From NCBI GenBank assembly GCA_947504195.1, contig CANNGN010000005.1, positions 62,001 through 126,000 on the forward strand: a DNA stretch of 64,000 nucleotides, given 5' to 3'. Both the position numbers and the translations under genes were made by a program. Shown piece after piece: positions 20,950 through 30,946 of the stretch (its first letter is position 1; each line of letters opens with the position of its first letter). The notes under the pieces are model-generated. The model worked only from the letters and a program-made list of their open reading frames with translations, searched no databases and was not told the DNA's origin. Source of the stretch: an uncultured Vibrio sp. (GTDB lineage: Bacteria > Pseudomonadota > Gammaproteobacteria > Enterobacterales > Vibrionaceae).

Positions 20950-21480
20950 ATGGAATATAATACGTCTGCACTTTGTGACATGTACATTGATCAAGTTGAT
21001 GTGGTTGAACCCATGTTCAGTAATTTTGGTGGACGCACTTCGTTCGCAGGCCAAATCACGACGATTAAGTGTTTTGAAGATAATGGCTTGATTCGAGAGG
21101 TTCTAGAACAAGATGGTGAAGGCCGAGTATTATTAATCGATGGTGGTGGTTCATTACGCCGTGCCTTGATTGACGCTGAGATTGCAACGCTTGCTGAAGA
21201 TAATGAATGGGAAGGTATCGTCGTATATGGAAGTGTACGCGAAATTGATGATTTAGAAGAAGTAGGACTCGGCATTCAAGCCATGGCTCCAATTCCAGTG
21301 GGTGCATCGAGCCAAGGTATTGGTGAAGGTGATATCCCAGTTAACTTCGGTGGAGTGACATTTTTACCTGATGATTATCTCTATGCAGATAGCACCGGAA
21401 TTATTATTTCTCCAGAAGCATTAAGTCCAGATGGATATGAAGATGACTTTGATGACGAGATAGTTGAATCAGAAGAATAA
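20950..21480 (+). CDS. rraA: Ribonuclease E activity regulator RraA
   Basis: Trimeric ring protein that binds and inhibits RNase E. The 176 residues align with E. coli RraA (161) over [17 protein letters not shown], GGGSLRRAL and [17 protein letters not shown] segments, then carry an extra acidic C-terminal tail ([16 protein letters not shown]). I use [12 protein letters not shown] as the start; an upstream in-frame ATG would add five residues. Confidence 0.94.
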   Translation: MEYNTSALCDMYIDQVDVVEPMFSNFGGRTSFAGQITTIKCFEDNGLIREVLEQDGEGRVLLIDGGGSLRRALIDAEIATLAEDNEWEGIVVYGSVREIDDLEEVGLGIQAMAPIPVGASSQGIGEGDIPVNFGGVTFLPDDYLYADSTGIIISPEALSPDGYEDDFDDEIVESEE

Positions 21481-21504
21481 TTCTCTTATCAATATGCGTA
21501 TTCG

Positions 21505-21537
21505 AAAAAGCCGATAAATCAGTTTATCGGCTTTTAT
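21505..21537. terminator. Bidirectional terminator between rraA and the MATE gene
   Basis: AAAAGCCGATAAA/TTTATCGGCTTTT stem with a 4-nt loop between convergent genes. Confidence 0.8.
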
Positions 21538-21559
21538 GTTTCAGCTTACTCGGGATTGT

Positions 21560-22909
21560 TTAACTTGAAGCCATAACACTTCTGTGCAGCTTTCGAGCAT
21601 AGAAGTAACTCATAGCACCACTTAATGTTGTGCTTATCGCCATTCCTATGAATACCCCTTTAATGCCATATAACCAAGACCCAATCCAAGCCCCAGGAAG
21701 AGTAAAGAAAAACAAACGAATAAAGTTCCACCCAAAGGCTTTAACTGGCTGGCGCATTGCGTTTAGTGCTGACACCAGCATCATGACAATACCTTGAAAA
21801 CCGTAGCTTATTGGCACGATGAGTAAGTAGTACCAAAGTAATTCGCGTACCTGTGGGTCTTGAGAAAATAGATGAGACAATGGCACGCTGAGTGGCACCA
21901 TCATGATAAATATTAGCAATTGAAATAACACTGAAAATCGTATGCTGAGAAATAGAGCATCAAAGCTACGCTGAGTCTGTTGCGCCCCTAAGTTTTGAGC
22001 CATAAAAGGCGTTAAAGCAGAGGTGAGTGACATTAAGACAATCATAAGTAGAGATTCAACTCTCTGTGCTGCACCATAGGCTGCTACAGCTGCTGTGCCA
22101 TGTTTCGATAGTAACACCATGAGAATTGCGCCACACAGAGGATTCATTGCAATTGAAAATGCCGCTGGCGTTCCAATAGCTAAGATGTTTTTCCAATCTT
22201 GCAGTAAATATCTCCATTTGGGTTTACTGATCAGTTTGTCTCTAATAATTAAAATATAAAAAGAGCTGATAAGCGCACCACACCAACTCACGCCACTGGC
22301 AATTGCAGCACCTTGCATTCCAAGTTCAGGAAAAGGGCCATAACCAAAAATCAATAATGGATCGAGAATGCCATTGATGACGCCAGATATGATCATTATG
22401 ATCGCCGGCGTTTTGGTATCGCCAGTGGCTCGAATAGCGCTATTTCCTGCCATCGGAATAACCAGAAGTGGAATCGCACAATACCATATCGACATATATT
22501 GATGAATAAGAGGAAGTAACTCATCATTTGCACCCAGCAAACGAAATAAAGGTTCGATAGTTGATAAGCCGAGGAAAGAGGTTAAAACAACGAGAGTCAC
22601 GGCAAGGAGAAGTCCGTGCGATGTTAACATGGTGGCGCTGCTTGTTTCTCCTTGTCCTAGTAATCTTCCAATCAATGCAGACAAACCGGTTCCGATTCCC
22701 ATGGTGATGCAGTTGACAGCAAAGGTTACCGGAAAGGTATAACTCATTGCTGCAAGCGCTTCAGTGCCCAGCAGAGAAATGAAGAAGGTATCAACAAGAT
22801 TAAATAATAGTATCGCTACAAGGCCAAATACCATCGGAATGGTCATTTGTCGAAGTACGAGATGGATAGGACTGGATAGCAGTCCGTGTTTATCTTGCAT
22901 AGAAGGCAT
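21560..22909 (-). CDS. MATE family efflux transporter
   Basis: Inner-membrane multidrug/toxic-compound extrusion protein, probably Na+ or H+ driven. The 449 residues form twelve hydrophobic segments in two repeats, beginning SSPIHLVLRQMTIPMVFGLVAILLFNLVDTFF; the PxxxG and NxxD-type loop of the family is recognisable. It is not a close match to NorM as I remember it, so the substrate is left open. The start could be the ATG four codons in (22900). It stands alone between rraA and tpiA. Confidence 0.88.
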   Translation of the reverse strand: MPSMQDKHGLLSSPIHLVLRQMTIPMVFGLVAILLFNLVDTFFISLLGTEALAAMSYTFPVTFAVNCITMGIGTGLSALIGRLLGQGETSSATMLTSHGLLLAVTLVVLTSFLGLSTIEPLFRLLGANDELLPLIHQYMSIWYCAIPLLVIPMAGNSAIRATGDTKTPAIIMIISGVINGILDPLLIFGYGPFPELGMQGAAIASGVSWCGALISSFYILIIRDKLISKPKWRYLLQDWKNILAIGTPAAFSIAMNPLCGAILMVLLSKHGTAAVAAYGAAQRVESLLMIVLMSLTSALTPFMAQNLGAQQTQRSFDALFLSIRFSVLFQLLIFIMMVPLSVPLSHLFSQDPQVRELLWYYLLIVPISYGFQGIVMMLVSALNAMRQPVKAFGWNFIRLFFFTLPGAWIGSWLYGIKGVFIGMAISTTLSGAMSYFYARKLHRSVMASS

Positions 22910-22977
22910 GAGTTAAGAATTTGTAAATAGAATACTGGATAGTTGAGTAATCTCCTAGAGGCTTAAACGCCAGATAT

Positions 22978-23006
22978 AAAAAAGGCCAGCCGAAGCTGAC
23001 CTTTTA
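22978..23006 (-). terminator. tpiA terminator
   Basis: On the minus strand AAAGGTCAGC-ttcg-GCTGGCCTTT followed by T6. The stem is closed by a stable TTCG loop. Confidence 0.85.
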
Positions 23007-23022
23007 CATTGTATGTAGTAAC

Positions 23023-23793
23023 TTAAGCTTTCGCTTTAGCTGCTGCTTTAGCAATGGCTGCAAACCCTTTTGCATCCAGAGCTGCACCGCCAACAAGAGC
23101 ACCATCGATGTCTGGTTGTGCGAAGTAAGAATCAGCGTTTTCTGGCTTAACAGAACCACCGTATTGAATGATTAGTTGCTCAGCAACCGCTGGATCTTTT
23201 GCCGCGATAAGAGCACGGATAGAAGCATGAATGCGCTGTGCGTCTTCTGCTGTTGCCGCTTTACCTGTACCAATTGCCCAAATTGGTTCGTAAGCAATGA
23301 TAGCGCCATTAAAAGCTTCAACACCACACTCGTCGATAACAGCATTAATTTGACGAGCACATACAGCTTCAGTTTCACCCGCTTCATTTTGAGCATCAGA
23401 TTCACCGATACAGAAAACAGGCACCAAACCATTTTCTTTTAAGAATGCGAATTTCTTCGCGACAAACTGGTCTGACTCTGCGTGATATTCACGGCGCTCC
23501 GAATGACCGATAATGATGTGAGTCGCACCGAAGTCTTTTAGCATTTCTGGAGATACGTCACCAGTGAATGCGCCACTGTTTTTAAGGTCAGTATTTTGTG
23601 CGCCAAGAATGATTTTGTTTCCGCCTTCGCTGATTAAACGTTCAGCTAGGTCAACATAAAGAGCTGGGGGCGCAACAGCAACATCAACACCAGAAACACC
23701 TTCAAGCTCAGTGTTTAAGCCATTTAGAAGGTCGGTTACCATTGATTTGCTACCATTTAGTTTCCAGTTACCCATAACTACAGGACGACGCAT
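23023..23793 (-). CDS. tpiA: Triosephosphate isomerase
   Basis: Interconverts dihydroxyacetone phosphate and glyceraldehyde 3-phosphate. The 256-residue TIM barrel has N-terminal MGNWKLNGS with the active-site lysine, IIGHSERR with the catalytic His, [11 protein letters not shown] with the catalytic Glu and the flexible loop, and GGSVKPENA for phosphate binding. A short Ala/Lys-rich tail ends the protein. Confidence 0.97.
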   Translation of the reverse strand: MRRPVVMGNWKLNGSKSMVTDLLNGLNTELEGVSGVDVAVAPPALYVDLAERLISEGGNKIILGAQNTDLKNSGAFTGDVSPEMLKDFGATHIIIGHSERREYHAESDQFVAKKFAFLKENGLVPVFCIGESDAQNEAGETEAVCARQINAVIDECGVEAFNGAIIAYEPIWAIGTGKAATAEDAQRIHASIRALIAAKDPAVAEQLIIQYGGSVKPENADSYFAQPDIDGALVGGAALDAKGFAAIAKAAAKAKA

Positions 23794-24033
23794 AGGAAAA
23801 TCTCCAAAATTTAAGTTTATAAAAAAGAATTAAATCTGTGACAGAATATAGCAGATAAAAAGGCGTAATTCATGATTCTGGACACGTGTTTACTGGAATC
23901 TTACAAATTTTTTCAAAGGTAAAAATAAATCAAATCACATAAAATAACTGATACTTTGGTTATGAATTATTAAACCATCGTTTTATATTTGTCGATATAA
24001 AAGAGCAGTGGAAATATAGAAGGGAATTTGAAT

Positions 24034-24065
24034 TCATCCGTATTAAATATTAATAATACGGATGA
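24034..24065. repeat. 12-bp perfect inverted repeat between tpiA and the DUF3135 gene
   Basis: TCATCCGTATTA and TAATACGGATGA enclose an 8-nt AT loop. It has no strong T tract and may be the 3' hairpin of the DUF3135 transcript. The rest of 23794-24089 shows only AT-rich sequence, including the tpiA promoter region. Confidence 0.55.
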
Positions 24066-24089
24066 GTGAGAGAGGGACGTACTATGAAA

Positions 24090-24416
24090 TTAGCGAGAGA
24101 ATTGAAGAATTTTTGCTGTTGGTAGCTCTTCTTGATTAATTGAGCATTCAAGTGAATCTTGGAAACGAACAACTTGTTTAGTGAGTTCTTTCATTAAGCG
24201 AACATTAGCATGGTTTGGGTTGCTACTTGTCTCAATGATTCTATCGATATGGCTTTGCAGTGCCCATAAGCGATCTTGCATATCCTCAGAAGAGGCAAGA
24301 ATCGTTTCTTCACAGATTTCTTGTTTTAAGATTGTAAATGCTTGTGGATTTCCTTGCGCCAATTCGACCAATTCATCGAAAGGGGGAAGTGGTTGTACAT
24401 GTGCAGTATTACTCAT
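24090..24416 (-). CDS. DUF3135 family protein
   Basis: Small cytosolic protein of unknown function, 108 residues. LPPFDELVELAQGNPQAFTILKQEICEE near the N-terminus and a helical middle (DRLWALQSHIDRI) resemble DUF3135 proteins as I recall them. No membrane segment or metal motif is visible. A TGAGGTGAAC ribosome site lies upstream. It sits 106 bp downstream of the SufR-like regulator on the same strand and could be cotranscribed. Confidence 0.75.
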   Translation of the reverse strand: MSNTAHVQPLPPFDELVELAQGNPQAFTILKQEICEETILASSEDMQDRLWALQSHIDRIIETSSNPNHANVRLMKELTKQVVRFQDSLECSINQEELPTAKILQFSR

Positions 24417-24522
24417 TGTTCACCTCATCATCACATCAGTTACATCTAAGCTGTTACCTAGAACACTAAACTAGAGGCGGTGAAAAAAAAAGCAAATCGA
24501 AGAGGGATTAATTGCATTCTTG

Positions 24523-25155
24523 TTATTGAGACGGTTTCTCATGGGGTGTAACAATGTAGCTACACCGACGTTGACCCGAAATAATATGCTCTTCTCGTTC
24601 GATGCTGGCATCGTTTTTAAGTAACAGTTTGAAAACACTCAATTCTGATTGGCAAAAAGATTGACAATGCGTTGCAGCACGACAAATAGGGCAGTGATTT
24701 TCAATAAATCGATAACCAAACTCTGTCGTTTCTATTTCAACCATGTAACCTTCGCTTTCTCGTAGTTTTGCAAGGACAGATAGTTTTTCTTCAAGAGAAT
24801 CTGTATTGACGAGCGCTTTCTGGTAGTTTTTTAATGTTTGAGTTTCGCGTTGTTGGACGACTTTTTGTAACCCATCTTGACCAAATAGGTTACCAACAGC
24901 TTCAATCATTTGAATCGTTAGCTCACCATGACGATCACTAAATTGTTCGTTACCTTTGTCGGTAAGTGCCCAGTTACGTGATGGACGACCTACTTTTACC
25001 TTTATATCGAACGTTTCTAGAATCCCATCTTTCTCTAAGCTTTGGAGATGCTGACGAGCACCCATGGTTGTCATCCCAAATTGCTCAGCAATCTGTTTTG
25101 CAGAGACAGCACCGTCGCGCTTGATGGTATGTAGAATTTTTTCAGCAGTTTTCAT
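24523..25155 (-). CDS. SufR-like winged-helix regulator with a cysteine cluster
   Basis: Probable DNA-binding sensor, about 210 residues. An N-terminal winged helix (KILHTIKRDGAVSAKQIAEQ, MTTMGARQHLQSLEKDGIL) precedes VGRPSRNWALTDKG and a C-terminal domain with Cys155, Cys158, Cys164, Cys168 and Cys198. This layout resembles SufR, which binds a 4Fe-4S cluster, but no suf genes are near. I start at MKTAEKILH, which has AAGGGA 7 bp upstream; two longer starts exist in frame. It is divergent from groESL. Target and ligand are unknown. Confidence 0.8.
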   Translation of the reverse strand: MKTAEKILHTIKRDGAVSAKQIAEQFGMTTMGARQHLQSLEKDGILETFDIKVKVGRPSRNWALTDKGNEQFSDRHGELTIQMIEAVGNLFGQDGLQKVVQQRETQTLKNYQKALVNTDSLEEKLSVLAKLRESEGYMVEIETTEFGYRFIENHCPICRAATHCQSFCQSELSVFKLLLKNDASIEREEHIISGQRRCSYIVTPHEKPSQ

Positions 25156-25318
25156 GTCATCCCTTATTAACTGAGTTTTCATTATCGTAACTCTGATTAA
25201 TAAAGTAAATAGTTGACTATTTTCGTGTGCTTTTAATTCTTCCAATTTTATTCAGGCAAGCAATTTATCCCAAAAAGAAAAATTTCATCAAAATGATCAC
25301 ATTTTTTGAGTTTTCCCC

Positions 25319-25347
25319 CTTGGTATATTCACTTTTCTCCCCAACAT
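25319..25347 (+). promoter_or_regulatory. Candidate sigma-32 promoter of groESL
   Basis: CTTGGTA, a 13-bp spacer and CCCCAACAT fit the RpoH consensus, 69 bp before groES. No CIRCE (HrcA) inverted repeat is visible. Confidence 0.65.
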
Positions 25348-25415
25348 ATGAAGCACGAGCTACTTTGTAGTTTTTTATCTAACTAAAACTGAAAATTAAT
25401 CAGGAGAGACGACCG

Positions 25416-25706
25416 ATGAATATTCGTCCATTACATGACAGAGTTATTGTTGAGCGCCAAGAAGCTGAGTCTAAGTCGGCTGGTGGTATTGTTTTAACAG
25501 GTTCAGCGGCAGAAAAATCGACTCGCGGTAAGATTATCGCAGTTGGTAAAGGACGTATTTTAGAAAACGGTAGTATTCTACCTCTAGACGTTAAAATTGG
25601 CGATTCGGTGATCTTTGCCGAAGGCTATGGTACTAAATCAGAAAAAATCGATGGCAAAGAGGTCCTGATTCTTTCTGAGAGCGATATATTGGCAATTGTC
25701 GATTAA
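25416..25706 (+). CDS. groES: Co-chaperonin GroES
   Basis: Heptameric lid of the GroEL chamber. The 96 residues start [36 protein letters not shown] is the mobile loop that binds GroEL. An AGGAGA ribosome site is present. Vibrios usually carry two groESL loci; the neighbours here (tpiA, epmB/efp) indicate the chromosome-1 copy, which is an inference from synteny. Confidence 0.97.
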   Translation: MNIRPLHDRVIVERQEAESKSAGGIVLTGSAAEKSTRGKIIAVGKGRILENGSILPLDVKIGDSVIFAEGYGTKSEKIDGKEVLILSESDILAIVD

Positions 25707-25751
25707 TTTTTTGCTCTTACTTCAACAACTAAAACATGATAACCGAATTGA

Positions 25752-27416
<1,665 letters not shown>

Positions 27417-27475
27417 TAATGAAATCAAGGTTAATTTTCATTAGCTATTGATTTTATTGGTTTAAAATTTTTCAG

Positions 27476-27526
27476 AAAAGCCCTTTGATACTACTATGTA
27501 TAACTTATGTATCAAGGGGCTTTTTT
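27476..27526 (+). terminator. groESL terminator
   Basis: AAAAGCCCTTTGATAC and GTATCAAGGGGCTTTT pair almost perfectly (one C-A mismatch) with a 17-nt loop, followed by T6. The 3' arm contains the AAGGGG that would serve as ribosome site for the next small gene. Confidence 0.8.
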
Positions 27527-27793
27527 ATGGAAAATGAAAATGCAATAAAATTGCATGAATATCTAAATTCTATTTCAGGTAATGAAGAGTTGCTAGGGCA
27601 ATTCATTACTTTGATGAACAAGCAATCTAGTTGCAAACCAATTACCCTACATGAGGGGCTTTCTATCTACATACCGAAAAATACGTTGAATTATTCGTAT
27701 CGTATTTATAATAAAAGTTGGGGGGTTGATGAACGTAAAACATGCAAAACTCCAGACAAAGTAAAAGCTAAAAATATAGCGATGAAAGCCTAG
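27527..27793 (+). pseudogene. Probable N-terminal fragment of a tyrosine recombinase
   Basis: An 88-residue frame with ribosome site AAGGGG. The second half (LHEGLSIYIPKN, then YSYRIYNKSW and a KTPDKVKAKNIA-type segment) resembles the arm-binding N-terminus of phage/island integrases, with basic residues and a D-x(3)-A-x(3)-A end. The frame stops before any catalytic domain and no continuation is seen in 27794-27945. I call it an integrase remnant marking the left edge of the island. It could instead be an intact small gene of unknown function. Confidence 0.45.
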
Positions 27794-27945
27794 GTTACAT
27801 ATGAAGTGATGTGTAGTGGTACGCTGACTTAAGTGCAGAAGCATGTCAATCTAAATCGCATTGAGGAATATAAATACTAATAATATCATTCCGCCTAATT
27901 ATATGATCTAATAGCAGAATGATTTAATTTAACTCTGTACTATCC

Positions 27946-28675
27946 ATGAATATGATAAATGAAGATTTTAATTTATTAGCTAAAACACACAAAAGTGTGA
28001 GGATGAGATTAAAGTTTTTAGCCTTAGCACACTTCTATGAAGGGCATTCTCGTTTTGAGATTGCGCGGTTTTTAAAAGTAAGTAGAACCAGCGTCAATAA
28101 ATGGATCACGCAGTACCATCAAGAAGGGATAGATGGCTTAATTGACAAAAAACAACTGGCAGGCCTTTTCGTCTTTCTGAAAAACAACATTCACAACTAT
28201 CGATTATATCTCTGATAAATCAAAGTCAGAAACAGGCGGACGCCTGACGGGTAACCATATTCAAGCCTATATCCAAGAAGAATTTGGCTTTCATTACCAC
28301 CTTTCAAGTATTTATAAATTACTCAATAAATTGGGTTTTTCATGGATAACTTCTCGCTCTAAACACCCAAAACAGTCTGAAGAAGCGCAAGCATCTTTTA
28401 AAAACGATCCTTGAAATACCAGGAACTGTTGCGCTAGATCGTGTTGATATATGGCTTCAAGGTGAAGCTCGGTTTGGTCAGCAGAATACTACAATCCGGT
28501 TATGGGCTCACACAGGAAGCCGACCACGCGCAGTAAAACAACAGCAATTTGAATATGCTTACTTATTTGGCTCTGTCTGTATTAATAATGGTTACTCAGG
28601 AGCGTTGGTGGTCCCTTATGTAAATAAAGAGATAATGACAATGCACCTAAAGCAGATATCCGATAGAACACCAAT
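27946..28675 (+). pseudogene. Degraded IS630-family transposase
   Basis: The N-terminal helix-turn-helix region (RFEIARFLKVSRTSVNKWI) is in one frame to about 28160. The middle (SETGGRLTGNHIQAYIQEEF, then LSSIYKLLNKLGFSW) is in another from about 28190. The DDE region (DIWLQGEARFGQQNTT, RPRAVKQQQFEYAYLFG) is in a third from about 28410. At least two frameshifts separate them, and the C-terminal catalytic Asp/Glu part is missing, being replaced by an IS481-like segment at about 28676. The element is inactive. Confidence 0.85.
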
Positions 28676-28836
28676 TGATAGACATTGGGCGTGAATTCTT
28701 TGCTGAGAAAGCCCAGAAACATTTTATGATTTATGAGATCATGTTTCTCCCCAACAAGCCTGGCTCACCTCTCGTGAATGGCAAAATGGAACACTCGCAA
28801 AAAACAGATAAAATTGAAACCATCTCTATGAGTTAC
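28676..28836 (+). pseudogene. Fragment of an IS481-type transposase
   Basis: The translated segment IGREFFAEKAQKHFM followed by PGSPLVNGKMEHSQKTDKIE matches the C-terminal rve core of IS481-like transposases (usually SPHLNGKVERSQKTD). It begins exactly where the IS630 homology stops and is cut off at about 28836, so it is a nested or recombined remnant. Confidence 0.65.
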
Positions 28837-28841
28837 ACATT

Positions 28842-29339
28842 TTATACGTATTCTCCCACACGCACCAGATTGAGCTTTTCTCTCGCTGTAGGTTCTTCAA
28901 AATACTGAGTAACATGATGAAATACAGCCTCAGTGTCAAACATTGCTCTTTCAGGCTGTTCAACTCGGCGCTTAGCAATTTGGGATAAACATTGCTCATC
29001 TGTTAAGTCTAAATACCAAAGCTCATGCTTACTACGGACTTCGGCGCACAGCGATAAGAACCAAGCCCTTTGCTTAGCAGTATTAGCTGGAAAGTCCATG
29101 ACAACGTTAACCCCAACATTCAACAAACTTTGAACGTGGCTTTTAACGAAAGGCTTAATGAAATTTGAGCACTTAATGTAGTCATCAAATGTTTGAATTT
29201 GAGAAGGATAATGAGCTGACAACCATTCGTCTTCTGAGATTAGGACTGTATTGTTTTCAGCAGCAATAACCTTAGATTTAGTCGATTTGCCTGCTCCCAT
29301 CTTGCCACAGAAGAAGAACAGCTTTCCTTGATTTTCCAT
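28842..29339 (-). CDS. P-loop kinase / AAA-type ATPase of unknown substrate
   Basis: A 165-residue cytosolic protein with Walker A GKMGAGKST (residues 12-20), a VVMDFPANT motif at the usual Walker B position and LTDEQCLSQIAKRRVEQP, which looks like the lid of small-molecule kinases (AAA_33 or zeta-toxin-like fold). The perfect ribosome site AAGGAGG supports the start. No antitoxin-like partner is adjacent, so a toxin role is not supported. It abuts the IS481 fragment and sits in the accessory island. Confidence 0.8.
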   Translation of the reverse strand: MENQGKLFFFCGKMGAGKSTKSKVIAAENNTVLISEDEWLSAHYPSQIQTFDDYIKCSNFIKPFVKSHVQSLLNVGVNVVMDFPANTAKQRAWFLSLCAEVRSKHELWYLDLTDEQCLSQIAKRRVEQPERAMFDTEAVFHHVTQYFEEPTAREKLNLVRVGEYV

Positions 29340-29554
29340 GTTTCCTCCTTTACGGTGGTGTACACTACAAAAAGTAGCCAGAAACTCCTAACTCACTTTC
29401 CGCCTTGCTAGGCAAAAAAACGACGTAAACCAAAACCTTCGAAAGAGCGCCCCAACACGTCGACTTATTCACTTTTTAATGTCATACCTCAATCAATTTT
29501 TGGTTTCATTTCTTTGTGTTGAAAACCCTAACACCATTTCAAACATAGTTAGGC

Positions 29555-29761
29555 TCAATCCCTGTCTTCAAAAGACAGATCATTCTTGGTTTTTGGCGTT
29601 TTCAAGTTAGACTCCCAAGAATACAAAGGAACTGATAATGCACAATCGTTACAAATTACGTGCAACTCCTCTTCGTTTGATCCCCATACTGGTGTTCGAA
29701 AACCAGTCGACAAGTGAACACTGTTACAAAGAAGACACCTTGCTTTATTGCTGGAGGACAT
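29555..29761 (-). CDS. Small CxxC (zinc-ribbon-like) hypothetical protein
   Basis: 68 residues with two CxxC pairs, CLLC (9-12) and CNDC (37-40), spaced like a zinc ribbon, followed by a charged tail. AAGG lies 10 bp before the ATG. I do not recognise the family. A short CCTAAC/GTTAGG hairpin lies just after its end (29527-29553). Confidence 0.55.
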   Translation of the reverse strand: MSSSNKARCLLCNSVHLSTGFRTPVWGSNEEELHVICNDCALSVPLYSWESNLKTPKTKNDLSFEDRD

Positions 29762-29871
29762 GAACTAGACCTTATCACCTCTTCAATTACATTTTACGTC
29801 TGAGCGCAGTCTTCATTCTCGACTTTATTGCTAGAGTTGTTGCAATGACAGAACTTGACAACTTGTAAATA

Positions 29872-30342
29872 TTAACTCGACTTGTTTTGGTCTTTTATAC
29901 ATAAAAAGTATGCCCATGAAATTAGTATAACTTGTAAAGGTCCGCGTATTAACAAGTAGATAGGTCCCCACTGATGCCCACCAAGACCAATGCTATGAAT
30001 TGCTGCGTAAATGTTTGCCGGGAAGAAAACAACAAAAGCTAAAATGGCAACCTTTGCGGCTAAGGACTGATACCTCGGAGCAAAAAGGGCAATACCAATA
30101 AAAAACTCAATCACCCCTGTGAGATAGACCAACTCCAAACGGAAAGGGACCCAGGTTGGTAACATTTCTACCATACCTTCTTTTTGAACGAAATGACCCA
30201 CACTAAAGAATAGGAAGGCAATTGCTAGCCCCCAACATGCATATTTCCTAACATTCAGAGGGTTGCTACTCAACTTTGAATAAACAAATGCAATACCCAA
30301 TGGACTGGAAAGCAAAAAAAGAATAATTAATGGCGTTACCAT
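29872..30342 (-). CDS. DoxX-like membrane protein
   Basis: 156 residues with four or more membrane helices and the pattern of DoxX-like proteins: FSVGHFVQKEGMVEMLPTWVP, then LVYLTGVIEFFIGIALF. Family functions are poorly known, with links to redox stress. The start has AGGAGA 6 bp upstream. It lies 49 bp downstream of the DUF2214 gene on the same strand, and a CTGTACA element like those at the TetR operators occurs in the gap (30369-30375). Confidence 0.82.
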   Translation of the reverse strand: MVTPLIILFLLSSPLGIAFVYSKLSSNPLNVRKYACWGLAIAFLFFSVGHFVQKEGMVEMLPTWVPFRLELVYLTGVIEFFIGIALFAPRYQSLAAKVAILAFVVFFPANIYAAIHSIGLGGHQWGPIYLLIRGPLQVILISWAYFLCIKDQNKSS

Positions 30343-30391
30343 ATATTTCTCCTAAACAAATACATTGTCTGTACACCGGGCATTACAGTTT

Positions 30392-30829
30392 TTAGCTGTA
30401 ACCCACTCCCCTAGCCATTAATGCGGCAAATAGAGGAATAAATAACAACACGAAAACCTCTACCCTTTTAATAAATATAACCGCTTTAGGGACTTTCTTA
30501 TCGTACTCAGTGATTTTTCGGTTTCTAAAAAAGAAAACTGTCGGTATTACTGACATTAGGGCAACAAGTAAAAACAAACCTACCTTATAATGAAAAACGA
30601 TATTGTTGATGTAAAAATGACTTGGCTTTCCTACAAAGAAACAAAGAGATAGTCCACTAACCAATACAGCTAAGGCACTCACACCATATAGCGCGTCAAT
30701 CGCACTCAAGTTTCTCAGTTCGTGAGCTTCAAGTTTCTTTGTTAAGGATAAGTTCTGATAAACCAACAAGGAAGTTAGAGAAAAAATGCTCAAAAAGTGT
30801 ATATACCTAACCGCTATTTCTACTATCAT
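30392..30829 (-). CDS. DUF2214 family membrane protein
   Basis: 145 residues, four predicted membrane helices (RYIHFLSIFSLTSLLVYQN; LSAIDALYGVSALAVLVSG; HYKVGLFLLVALMSVIPT; EVFVLLFIPLFAALMARG). The order and motifs resemble DUF2214 proteins; function unknown. CGAGGG ribosome site. It is divergent from the TetR gene at 30947 with repeated operator-like sites between them, so it is probably repressed by it. Confidence 0.8.
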   Translation of the reverse strand: MIVEIAVRYIHFLSIFSLTSLLVYQNLSLTKKLEAHELRNLSAIDALYGVSALAVLVSGLSLCFFVGKPSHFYINNIVFHYKVGLFLLVALMSVIPTVFFFRNRKITEYDKKVPKAVIFIKRVEVFVLLFIPLFAALMARGVGYS

Positions 30830-30850
30830 GCTGCCCTCGACATTACCGAT

Positions 30851-30899
30851 CTGTTCACTGTACAGATTAAACTATAACCTCAAACTGTACACTGTCAAG
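30851..30899. promoter_or_regulatory. Two operator-like 15-bp repeats between the DUF2214 and tetR genes
   Basis: CTGTTCACTGTACAG (30851-30865, nearly palindromic around the central C) and CTGTACACTGTCAAG (30885-30899) agree at 12 of 15 positions. A CTGTACA half-site recurs at 30369-30375 before the DoxX gene. These are the expected binding sites of the local TetR protein. Confidence 0.6.
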
Positions 30900-30946
30900 T
30901 TTATGTGGTGAAATACTATTATGAGTTGTTTATAGAATTGAATGAT

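Noticed and set aside
29527..29553. attC-like CCTAAC ... GTTAGG pair after a small island gene, suggesting an integron cassette
   Set aside because: The whole element is 27 bp, far shorter than an attC site, with no L'/L'' boxes and no repeated copies by the neighbouring genes. It is better read as a weak hairpin.
28842..29761. Toxin-antitoxin pair made by the P-loop kinase and the CxxC protein
   Set aside because: The genes are over 200 bp apart, the order and sizes do not match epsilon-zeta systems, and the CxxC protein has no antitoxin features.
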